A stretch of 64,000 nt of DNA from Bacteroidia bacterium (lineage in GTDB: Bacteria > Bacteroidota > Bacteroidia > Bacteroidales > GWA2-32-17). Of this stretch, positions 27,025 through 34,468 are shown piece by piece. The notes below the pieces were generated by a model that was given only the letters and a program-made list of their open reading frames with translations, was not told the origin of the DNA and searched no databases. The translations under genes and the position numbers were made by a program. Position 1 is the stretch's first letter. Every line of letters begins with the position of its first letter. Where the stretch lies: NCBI GenBank assembly GCA_016218155.1, contig JACREQ010000032.1:1-64000 (forward strand). The letters are read 5' to 3'.

Positions 27025-27768
27025 ATGAGAGCAACAATAATTTTAGCAGCAATTATAATTTCATCAGTTTTTATCTCCTGTTCAAAAGAGGGTACTGATG
27101 CAATTAACAGTAAAGGTAAAGGCGGATCAATGGCTCGTTTTACTGTTTGTGGTGATTATCTGTATTCTGTTGACAATACTTCATTAAAAGTTTTCGATAT
27201 TGCAACACCTACAGCAACTACCCTTGTAAATACCGTGAATATTGGTTTTGGAATAGAAACGATTTTCCCATTTAATAATTATTTGTTTATCGGTTCTCAA
27301 GATGGAATGTATATTTATGATATAACAAATCCTTCTGTACCTAGTTATATTGCAAAGTCGGAACATATTTTATCCTGCGATCCGGTGGTTGCAAATGATA
27401 GTCTGGCCTTTGTTACATTAAGAAGCGGTTCTCTCTGTAGAAATACAAATGTTAACAGATTAGATATACTGGATATTAAAAATATTTCTGATCCTGTTCT
27501 GATTAGAAGTCATTTTATGACAAGTCCCTTTGGACTGGGATTAGACAGTACTTATCTGTTTGTTTGTAATGGTACAAACGGACTTGATTTGTACGATGTT
27601 AGAAATCCTTATAACATATTGCCGATGAGTCATATTGATGGAATTACAACATATGATATTATTTTGTATAATAAAACGATGTTTGTTATTGGTGAAACAG
27701 GATTTTATCAATACGATTATTCGGATATAAACAATATTACTCTGTTATCGCAAATATTAAAAGAGTAA
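27025..27768 (+). CDS. LVIVD-repeat lipoprotein, C-terminal half
   Basis: 247 residues from ATG 27025, 1 bp after the previous stop; the frame extends back to 26860, but that part only shadows the upstream gene. The N-terminus (MRATIILAAIIISSVFISC) is a lipoprotein signal with Cys near 19. It is followed by GGSMARFTVCGDYLYSVD and four to five propeller-type repeats (IETIFPFNNYLFIGSQDGMYIYDI, GLGLDSTYLFVCNGTNGLDLYDV). The first residues copy those of the upstream gene at DNA level (ATGAGAGCAA-AATAATTTT), suggesting that the export signal was duplicated. Confidence 0.78.
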   Translation: MRATIILAAIIISSVFISCSKEGTDAINSKGKGGSMARFTVCGDYLYSVDNTSLKVFDIATPTATTLVNTVNIGFGIETIFPFNNYLFIGSQDGMYIYDITNPSVPSYIAKSEHILSCDPVVANDSLAFVTLRSGSLCRNTNVNRLDILDIKNISDPVLIRSHFMTSPFGLGLDSTYLFVCNGTNGLDLYDVRNPYNILPMSHIDGITTYDIILYNKTMFVIGETGFYQYDYSDINNITLLSQILKE

Positions 27769-27791
27769 GAAACAATAAAATTTATAATGTA

Positions 27792-28457
27792 ATGAGATTT
27801 TTTAAAATATTATTGTTATTTGTTATATTGTTTAGCTCAAACATCATTTATGCTAATTTTATTCATAATCAAGATTCAATATGGCCTAACAGAAAAATTA
27901 TTTTAAGGCTTAATTTTGTTAATATAATGGATCCTTATATTCCGGCAATTCAAGTTGGAGCAGAGTATTCCATCAGAAAACGGCTTTCTTTATATCATGA
28001 GTTGGGTTATATTAATTCTGGATTGTCGCCCGATGGTTCTTTTGATAAAGAAATAAAAGGATTTAAGTTTATTAATACTTTAAAATTTTATCCTTTTGAA
28101 TTTAGTAAATATGCCAAGCATTTTGTTGGACTCGAATTAGGAATAAATAAATATAATGCAAAAAGTGAGATTTGGGTTGATATGGGCCCATATAGCATGG
28201 CTAAACCCAAAACAACAAATGTGAGTTCTTATTATGCTAATTTGTTAACCGGATTTAATATTCATATAAAACCCTGGTATCGCCTGTGTATTGATTATTA
28301 TGTTGGTATTGGCATAAGATATAGAAATGTTAAATCAGATATTGATGAAGAACAGGAATTTCGAGGATCTTTTTATGATCCTCTAAGATCACAAAATGAA
28401 TGGATGCCAGGTTTTACATATGGCTTTAGGATAGGATATCTGCTTAAAAAGAATTAG
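27792..28457 (+). CDS. Predicted small outer-membrane barrel protein
   Basis: 221 residues with a signal peptide (about 1-21, SSNIIYA). Alternating hydrophobic strands with Tyr/Gly turns (VGAEYSIRKRLSLYHELGY, FVGLELGINKYNA, YYVGIGIRYRNV) and a final barrel-like strand (GFTYGFRIGYLLKKN) suggest an eight-stranded barrel. It follows the LVIVD pair by 23 bp and may be co-transcribed. No specific function. Confidence 0.72.
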   Translation: MRFFKILLLFVILFSSNIIYANFIHNQDSIWPNRKIILRLNFVNIMDPYIPAIQVGAEYSIRKRLSLYHELGYINSGLSPDGSFDKEIKGFKFINTLKFYPFEFSKYAKHFVGLELGINKYNAKSEIWVDMGPYSMAKPKTTNVSSYYANLLTGFNIHIKPWYRLCIDYYVGIGIRYRNVKSDIDEEQEFRGSFYDPLRSQNEWMPGFTYGFRIGYLLKKN

Positions 28458-28796
28458 TTTAATAATGTTTTAGAAAAGTTTTGAATTTCAAAACGATCAT
28501 TAAAAATTATATTAATATGATTTTTCCACCTCTTGATCTCGATACGCTTTTGTAGAACATATTTCAACCTTAGGCATTTAATTAAAAAGCTACTCGATAT
28601 GACAACCCGCAAAAACCCTTATCAGTCAGGTCGAGTAATTCGTCTCTGTTTAAAGAGTCGAATTGTATCGAGACCTACACACATGATAATTCTAAGATTA
28701 AACTCAAAACTTTTTTTTAATTTCAGTAAATTTTTTTTCTTTTTTATTTAGTAGAAAGTTTATTTATGTTTGTATTTATTATTGCCCAATTAACCC
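28458..28796. other. Intergenic region with nested inverted repeats
   Basis: 339 bp. The open frame at 28533-28751 has no coding character. The stretch 28537-28673 carries outer 9-bp inverted repeats (TCTCGATAC / GTATCGAGA) and inner 7-bp ones (TACTCGA 28591-28597 / TCGAGTA 28631-28637), as expected of a worn interspersed element. Confidence 0.6.
28537..28673. repeat. Decayed palindromic interspersed element
   Basis: Outer arms TCTCGATAC (28537-28545) and GTATCGAGA (28665-28673) are perfect reverse complements, and a second pair lies inside. No transposase is present. The CGATAC/GTATCG core also occurs in the element at 45741-45915. Confidence 0.6.
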
Positions 28797-29645
28797 ATGA
28801 ATTACGAAGACAATCCAAATAGCATTAAATATTATGTAAAGCAATATTTGTTAGCTAATAAAGTAAGGTTTAGTAATAAAATTATTGTTGATTTTCCTGC
28901 AGGAAATGGGGTTACTTCAAACATTTTAAAAAATATTGGTGCGGTTCCTCTGGCATTTGATTTATTTCCCGAATACTTTAATGTTGAAAATCTTACATGC
29001 ACCAGAGCAGAAATTGCAAAGGGAATTCCATTGCAAAATAATTCTGCCGATGCATTAATTTGTCAGGAGGGAATTGAGCATTTTCAGGATCAGTTTAATG
29101 CTTTGCGTGAGTTTAACAGAGTGCTTAAGATAAATGGCACGTTGTTAATTACTACCCCTAACTATTCTAACCTTAGAGCCAAGTTTAGTTATTTGTTAAC
29201 CGAAAGTGAGCGTTTCCATTCAATAATGCCGCCTAATGAGCTTGATAGTATCTGGATGTCTGAAAAAAATATTTCTGATGAAATTTATTTTGGACATATA
29301 TTTTTAATAGGAATACAAAAGCTAAGAGTATTGGCAAAACTATCTGGTTTTAAAATAAAAAAAGTACATCCAACAAAAGTAAAAACTACATCGTTACTGC
29401 TTTTTATTTTACACTATCCTTTAATTTATATCTCTTCATTTATTACTTATCGTAAAAATATAAGAAAAAATAAACTTTTTGATTCTGTAACAAAAAGAAA
29501 AGTTTATAAAGAAATATTTAAACTTAATACATGTTTTAAGGTTCTTACAAATAGTCATTTAATGATTGAATTTGAGAAAGAAGCAGAATGTGCCGAAGTA
29601 GGTAAAAATTTTAAAAGCCAGCATAAGGAGTTTGGGGTAACCTAA
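28797..29645 (+). CDS. Class I SAM-dependent methyltransferase
   Basis: 282 residues. The SAM-binding motif I is a variant (VDFPAGNGVTSNIL near 35-48, with Pro-Ala before GNG), followed by the acidic end of strand 2 (FDLFPEYF), the motif II area ADALICQEGIEHF and motif III LKINGTLLITTPN near 115. This is the common Methyltransf_11 arrangement. The C-terminal 100 residues are basic and include a hydrophobic segment (LLLFILHYPLIYISSFIT) that may touch the membrane. The substrate is unknown; genes of this sort often act on lipids, quinones or glycans. Confidence 0.8.
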   Translation: MNYEDNPNSIKYYVKQYLLANKVRFSNKIIVDFPAGNGVTSNILKNIGAVPLAFDLFPEYFNVENLTCTRAEIAKGIPLQNNSADALICQEGIEHFQDQFNALREFNRVLKINGTLLITTPNYSNLRAKFSYLLTESERFHSIMPPNELDSIWMSEKNISDEIYFGHIFLIGIQKLRVLAKLSGFKIKKVHPTKVKTTSLLLFILHYPLIYISSFITYRKNIRKNKLFDSVTKRKVYKEIFKLNTCFKVLTNSHLMIEFEKEAECAEVGKNFKSQHKEFGVT

Positions 29646-29650
29646 AGAAA

Positions 29651-29713
29651 GTGCCTAAAGTGCCTAAAGTGCCTAAAGTGCCTAAAGTGTCTAAAGTGTC
29701 TAAAGTGTTTATA
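29651..29713 (+). repeat. 9-bp tandem repeat (about 7 units)
   Basis: Four copies of GTGCCTAAA, two of GTGTCTAAA and a degenerate last copy, starting 5 bp after the methyltransferase stop codon. It is outside any gene and likely varies in copy number between strains. Confidence 0.92.
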
Positions 29714-29788
29714 GTTCTTGCAGTAATCCCTAACAGATTGATATTATTTTGTTTTTAATTTGTTATTATATATATTTGATTCTAATTA

Positions 29789-29818
29789 TTTGTTAGAAAA
29801 TTATAAATATTAAATTTG
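29789..29818 (+). promoter_or_regulatory. Sigma-ABfr-type promoter for the gene at 29858
   Basis: TTTG (29789-29792), 18-bp spacer, TAAATTTG (29811-29818). The start would be near 29825, leaving a leader of about 33 bases that contains the motif ATAGCGATTAGT (29832-29843). Confidence 0.65.
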
Positions 29819-29857
29819 TTTAGAGTTAGAAATAGCGATTAGTAAACACGTATTATT

Positions 29858-30463
29858 ATGAATAAAGAAGAAAACAAAGAGAGTCTTTTTAGACAAATGT
29901 ATGTTACGCAAACATTAGGTTTCATAGACATCTCAAAGAAAAGACAATTTTGGAGTGAACTTGCAAAAGACCTTAATGGAGTTTTTAAAATTAAACAAAC
30001 AGTATCTAGGGACTTAGAATTATTATGCTTGCAAATTCCTTATCAGGATTTTAATATCGAATTTACAGAATCCGACACTCATCCACTAAAAATTAATTGT
30101 ATTATAAAAGTTAAACAAAAGCTTGAATTTTCATTAACATATGAAGATTCCATTGAAAAACTTTTTAAATTTTTTGGACAGCAGGATATTATTTTAAATG
30201 ATGAATTATTCGACAAGAAATATTTAATTCAAGGACAAAATATTGAAATAATAAAAAATGTACTGGACATTGCTAACATTAAAAATATTTTGCTTAAAAA
30301 TAATGTCTTTTCTTTCATATGTAACTATCAAGAAAAAGAATCAACAATAAATCTCACAAGTTTAGTAAGTAGGACTGTAAATTCTAAAGCTGAATTGCTT
30401 GATTTATACAAACTATTTTGTTTAACAATAGACAAATTTAAAGAATTAAATATAACAAATTAA
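29858..30463 (+). CDS. Hypothetical cytoplasmic protein
   Basis: 201 residues with no signal peptide, membrane helix or recognised domain. It is rich in Lys, Glu, Ile and Asn, with predicted mixed alpha/beta structure. It is unrelated in sequence to its neighbours and has its own promoter. The 12-bp motif ATAGCGATTAGT precedes both this gene and the next. It is likely an accessory gene. Confidence 0.65.
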   Translation: MNKEENKESLFRQMYVTQTLGFIDISKKRQFWSELAKDLNGVFKIKQTVSRDLELLCLQIPYQDFNIEFTESDTHPLKINCIIKVKQKLEFSLTYEDSIEKLFKFFGQQDIILNDELFDKKYLIQGQNIEIIKNVLDIANIKNILLKNNVFSFICNYQEKESTINLTSLVSRTVNSKAELLDLYKLFCLTIDKFKELNITN

Positions 30464-30579
30464 ATAATACGATTAATATATAGCAGACTATTCATTAAAT
30501 GTAAATGCTTATAAATATTTATACTATATGGAGTGGGGTATAGCGATTAGTTAGGCAAAATGCTTAAAAAAAACAAAAT

Positions 30580-31461
30580 ATGACATTTCTTAAAGATTAT
30601 TCACCCGAAGCACAAGCTGCAATTATTGCTGCTTTTACTGCAATCATAACAACTTTACTTTCTTTCTTGACTAAAAGTTGGATCGAAAAAAGAATACATC
30701 TTAACAAATTAGAAAATGAACATAAATATGAGCAACAAAAAATATTAAAGACATTACTTGCAAAAAATAAAATGCAATTATTAAATATTGCAGAACAATT
30801 AAACCATAGATTGTGGAACTTCAGTGAGAATTATAAAGAGAATTGGCTTAATGTTAATGGAAAATATGATCAAGGAAATTATTTTAAAAGTTTTGTCTAT
30901 CGCTTTGTGACTTTCTTTGCATATATAAGAAAAATTGAAGGTGAACTTATATTTATTGACTCAACTTTTGCTTCAAAAAAAGATTTAGAATTTATTAAAT
31001 TCTTAAGGACTTTTCCACAAATATTTTGCGACGTAAAATTTTTTGAAGGATTTAAATATGATAAAAGTATTGCTAGAGATCATTTTTTTAGAAATAATTT
31101 TGAAAAAATGGTTGAGTCCTTTATTAGACAGGATAAAGTAATAAGTTATAATGACTATAATGAAGAATTATACTTATATAACGATTCTATTGCTCAAATT
31201 TGTATCTTTTTTGACGGAATGACCCCAGAAGAGGAAAGATATAGATGGGATTTGATTCAAACTTTTCATTTGACTTTAATTGGTTTCCTTAATTCATATG
31301 GATTTGACTTTCAGTATACTTCAACTGATAAAATAAATCATATAATTATTACACCTCGAAAATCAAAACTTTTAGCAAACTATAAAAACATCATGACACG
31401 TTACAAACTTGATTCAAATAAAGAGTTTAAAAAGATATTAGAAACAAAGCACTTTGCCTAA
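30580..31461 (+). CDS. Orphan single-pass membrane protein, cassette-like gene
   Basis: 293 residues. One membrane helix near the N-terminus (about 8-30, AQAAIIAAFTAIITTLLSFL) is followed by a short basic coiled segment and a large cytoplasmic domain with no recognised family. The gene is bracketed by GTTAGGC (30550-30556) and GCCTAAC (31456-31462), and its stop codon lies inside the latter, as in integron gene cassettes. No integrase gene is in the window. N-terminal anchor plus soluble domain recalls many small accessory or defence effectors, but no function can be claimed. Confidence 0.68.
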   Translation: MTFLKDYSPEAQAAIIAAFTAIITTLLSFLTKSWIEKRIHLNKLENEHKYEQQKILKTLLAKNKMQLLNIAEQLNHRLWNFSENYKENWLNVNGKYDQGNYFKSFVYRFVTFFAYIRKIEGELIFIDSTFASKKDLEFIKFLRTFPQIFCDVKFFEGFKYDKSIARDHFFRNNFEKMVESFIRQDKVISYNDYNEELYLYNDSIAQICIFFDGMTPEEERYRWDLIQTFHLTLIGFLNSYGFDFQYTSTDKINHIIITPRKSKLLANYKNIMTRYKLDSNKEFKKILETKHFA

Positions 31462-31571
31462 CACCATCTACGAAAACAACGTGCAGCTATGGGCAACTTG
31501 ATAACTTTAACATTAAATAAAATTCTTAGCGGTTTAACACCGACTGCACGAAAATGCTTGTCGTTAATTAG
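31456..31571 (+). repeat. Possible attC-like palindromic element
   Basis: It begins with GCCTAAC (overlapping the stop codon) and ends with GTTAATTAGC. Inner arms CGTGCAG (31480-31486) and CTGCACG (31544-31550) are reverse complements at similar distances from the ends. The length (about 115 bp) is within the attC range, but the right-hand core departs from GTTRRRY, so the call is tentative. Confidence 0.4.
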
Positions 31572-31629
31572 CTTCAATAATTATATGAAAAAGACAAGAT
31601 AAAACTACTAATCAAATAAACATTTATTT

Positions 31630-32145
31630 ATGAAAGCTATCAAGAAGATTTTGTTGATTATTTTATTGTCAAACTTCTCAAATTTAATTTTTTCGCAAAC
31701 AGATAATCTTTTAACTGAATTGCCCGATTCTACAAGAGAGGCTTTTATTAAAAGCGAGAAACAGCTTTTAAATACCATTAATTGGCTTAACAATACACCA
31801 ATTAATAAAGATGTTGATTTTAGAAGAACGCAAATGGCATTATTGTATGCGTGGTTAGTTAACTCGCCTACGGTTACTATTGAAATTGATTATAGTGTGT
31901 TACCATTTACCAAAAAGAATCCGGAGTTATTGGCAACCTTTTTTGGTGGATGGGCAAAATATTCAATTGAAAATTCTTATTCGGAGGATCTGATTAAATG
32001 TAATTTAGCTGGAATTAGAAGTGCTGTTTCATTTTATAAAAAAGGCAATGGATTAAAAAGCGATAAGAAAATGGATGAAATAATTGAATTAGAAAACAAG
32101 AACGAACTTGAAAATTGGGTGAAAAAACAATTAAAAAAGAAATAA
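31630..32145 (+). CDS. Hypothetical secreted protein
   Basis: 171 residues with a signal peptide (about 1-22, LSNFSNLIFSQ). The mature part is largely helical with no recognised domain (WLNNTPINKDVDFRRTQMALLYAWL). It ends in a Lys/Glu-rich helix. It lies 46 bp before the parvulin gene on the same strand. Confidence 0.68.
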   Translation: MKAIKKILLIILLSNFSNLIFSQTDNLLTELPDSTREAFIKSEKQLLNTINWLNNTPINKDVDFRRTQMALLYAWLVNSPTVTIEIDYSVLPFTKKNPELLATFFGGWAKYSIENSYSEDLIKCNLAGIRSAVSFYKKGNGLKSDKKMDEIIELENKNELENWVKKQLKKK

Positions 32146-32191
32146 TAGGAATAATAGTTTTAAAACATTGTGCAGTAATGGTGGTTTTATA

Positions 32192-32812
32192 ATGAAAATA
32201 AATATAAGTAAAATTTTAATTGTTTGCCTGTTGTTTCTTAATGTTGCTACATTTGGACAGAGTATACAAGAAAGCATAATAAAAATTAACACAATTGATG
32301 AAGCAAATAATTTTATAAAAACAAATTCAACTTATGAAAGTGAGTTGCTAACAATTTCATCAGATGTTGACTCTTCGGAAATATCCAAGATACTTTTTGA
32401 GAAGAAGAAAGGTGAAATTATTACTTTCAAAAATTATATTTATAAAATAATTGAATCTTCATCTTCATTAACTTTTAGAGTAAGTTATATTTATTTAAAT
32501 GGAGATGAGTTAACTAAAATGAAGATTGATAGTTTGAGAGATGTAATTATTAAAAAATATAATGATGGAGTTTCATTCAAAAAATTAGTTAAGCAATATA
32601 ATATGGACAACAATAAAACCTTTGGTGACTTAGGTTGGTTTTCTGAAGGTATGATGGTAAAAGATTTTGAAACAGCTGTAAAAAAACACAGGCAGAATGA
32701 TCTTTTTACTGTTGATATTCCTGATCATAAATGGTATTATGTTGTTTTAAAAACTTTTGATGATAGGGTTAAGTCAACTTTAGTAATATTACAAGTGAAA
32801 AATAATAAATAA
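32192..32812 (+). CDS. Secreted parvulin-type peptidyl-prolyl isomerase
   Basis: 206 residues from ATG 32192; an earlier ATG at 32168 would add eight residues before a good signal peptide (KILIVCLLFLNVATFGQ). The C-terminal half is a PpiC-type rotamase domain: YNDGVSFKKLVKQYN, then the diagnostic FGDLGWFSEGMMVKDFETAV and a final WYYVVLKTFD strand. The family speeds proline isomerisation in folding proteins. The N-terminal region (about 20-100) is unassigned. It probably acts in the periplasm. Confidence 0.8.
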   Translation: MKINISKILIVCLLFLNVATFGQSIQESIIKINTIDEANNFIKTNSTYESELLTISSDVDSSEISKILFEKKKGEIITFKNYIYKIIESSSSLTFRVSYIYLNGDELTKMKIDSLRDVIIKKYNDGVSFKKLVKQYNMDNNKTFGDLGWFSEGMMVKDFETAVKKHRQNDLFTVDIPDHKWYYVVLKTFDDRVKSTLVILQVKNNK

Positions 32813-33068
32813 ACTTTAACTAAAAGTTATTACATAAACAATTAGGTGCTTCGTTTATTACAAAATAACAATGTTCAAATATAGAGTTGTAACTTATTTT
32901 ACAATCACAATATCTCCAACTCCTCTAATCTTTTTATTAATGGTTTTGCTATCAATATTCAAATAATATTGTAAATAAAATAGTCAATATCTTTATTAAA
33001 ACTATGATGGCCTAAAATAGTTTGAGATATTTTTATTTATATTTTTACAAATCTTAAAAAAACAAATT

Positions 33069-34430
33069 ATGAATGTTCATTTTATTGCAATAGGCGGGAG
33101 TGCAATGCACAATCTGGCACTTGCCTTACATAAAAAAGAAAATTATACAATTACAGGTAGCGATGATGAAATTTTTGAACCTTCAAAATCAAGATTGGCT
33201 GCATGTAATTTATTGCCCGAAAAACAAGGCTGGTTTCCCGAAAAAATTCATAATGGTCTGGATGCTGTAATACTTGGTATGCATGCCCGTGGTGATAATC
33301 CTGAACTGATAAGAGCAAAAGAGTTAGGGTTAAAGGTTTATTCATACCCTGAATATTTGTACGAACAATCTAAAGATAAAATCAGAATTGTAATTGGTGG
33401 CAGTCATGGAAAAACTACTATTACATCAATGATAATGCATGTTATGCGTGAGTCGGGTAGAGCATTTGATTATATGGTTGGTGCACAGGTGCAGGGTTTT
33501 GATACTATGGTCGCTCTTTCAAAAGATGCAAAATATATGATAATTGAAGGCGATGAATATCTTTCTTCACCTGATGATTTAAGGCCAAAATTTCATTTAT
33601 ATCATCCGCACTATGCTTTGTTGAGTGGTATTGCATGGGATCATATTAATGTTTTTCCAACATTTGAAAATTATATAGAACAGTTTTCGATTTTTGCAGG
33701 AATGATAGAAGATAACGGTGCGTTGGTATGGTACAAAGGCGATATTGAATTAGAAAAACTTTCTAAAAATTTAAAAGCAGGTATTAAGAATATTTCTTAC
33801 GGAGTGCATGACCACAGAACCGAAAATAATAAAACCATATTAAAAACTGATTCCGGTGAAATTTCAATAGAGGTTTTTGGCAAGCATAATTTAGAAAATA
33901 TAAGCGGAGCAAAAGAGATTTGTAAACTGGCCGGAATTTCTGATAGCGAATTTTACTCGGCAATTTCAACTTTTAAAGGAGCAAATAAACGTTTACAAAA
34001 GTTAGGTGAAACAGAAAATACCACAATATTTCTTGATTTTGCACATTCACCGTCAAAAGTTAAAGCTACAATTGATGCAGTAAAAGAGCAGTTTACAAAT
34101 AGAAAATTAGTTGCCTGTCTTGAACTACACACATTCAGTAGCTTGAAAAAAGAGTTTCTACCTCAATATGAAAAATCTATGGAGGCAGCTGATGAGGCAA
34201 TTGTTTATTATAATCATCATACTATAGAGCACAAAAGGCTTGAGCAGATTTCTGTTGAAGAGGTTATGAATGCATTTGGTAAAAAAGGATTAAAAATTTT
34301 TACAGATTCAAGGCAACTTATCGACTATCTATTATCGTCTGAATACAATAATAAAGTTTTATTAATGATGAGCTCAGGAAATTTTGATGGGATACAATTT
34401 AATGAATTTGCAAAAAAAATTCTTTATTAA
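33069..34430 (+). CDS. mpl: Mpl-like Mur ligase (peptidoglycan recycling)
   Basis: 453 residues in three Mur-ligase domains. The N-terminal Rossmann-type UDP-binding domain starts IAIGGSAMHNLAL; the P-loop GGSHGKTTITSM is near 113-124; the central domain has EGDEYLSSP and WDHINVFP; the C-terminal domain has DFAHSPSKVKATIDA near 325. The family joins the recycled tripeptide L-Ala-D-Glu-meso-DAP to UDP-MurNAc using ATP. Against MurC, the GGSAMHNLAL start and the overall pattern favour Mpl. The gene is monocistronic, with a 256-bp gap before it that holds nothing I recognise. Confidence 0.85.
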   Translation: MNVHFIAIGGSAMHNLALALHKKENYTITGSDDEIFEPSKSRLAACNLLPEKQGWFPEKIHNGLDAVILGMHARGDNPELIRAKELGLKVYSYPEYLYEQSKDKIRIVIGGSHGKTTITSMIMHVMRESGRAFDYMVGAQVQGFDTMVALSKDAKYMIIEGDEYLSSPDDLRPKFHLYHPHYALLSGIAWDHINVFPTFENYIEQFSIFAGMIEDNGALVWYKGDIELEKLSKNLKAGIKNISYGVHDHRTENNKTILKTDSGEISIEVFGKHNLENISGAKEICKLAGISDSEFYSAISTFKGANKRLQKLGETENTTIFLDFAHSPSKVKATIDAVKEQFTNRKLVACLELHTFSSLKKEFLPQYEKSMEAADEAIVYYNHHTIEHKRLEQISVEEVMNAFGKKGLKIFTDSRQLIDYLLSSEYNNKVLLMMSSGNFDGIQFNEFAKKILY

Positions 34431-34446
34431 AATGAAAAAATCATTG

Positions 34447-34454
34447 TAGATTTG
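34447..34454 (+). promoter_or_regulatory. Putative promoter of the T9SS surface module
   Basis: TAGATTTG fits the -7 box; TTTA lies 20 bp upstream (34423-34426), one mismatch from the -33 TTTG. The leader would be only about 8 bases long. Confidence 0.4.
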
Positions 34455-34468
34455 TTTTACAATAAAAA

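Noticed and set aside
28533-28751. Plus-strand ORF of 72 residues
   Set aside because: It spans the nested inverted-repeat remnant and has an Arg/Phe-rich product without protein-like pattern.
29858-31571. A complete integron
   Set aside because: No integrase gene or attI site is visible and the right-hand core site departs from consensus; only cassette-like borders are reported.
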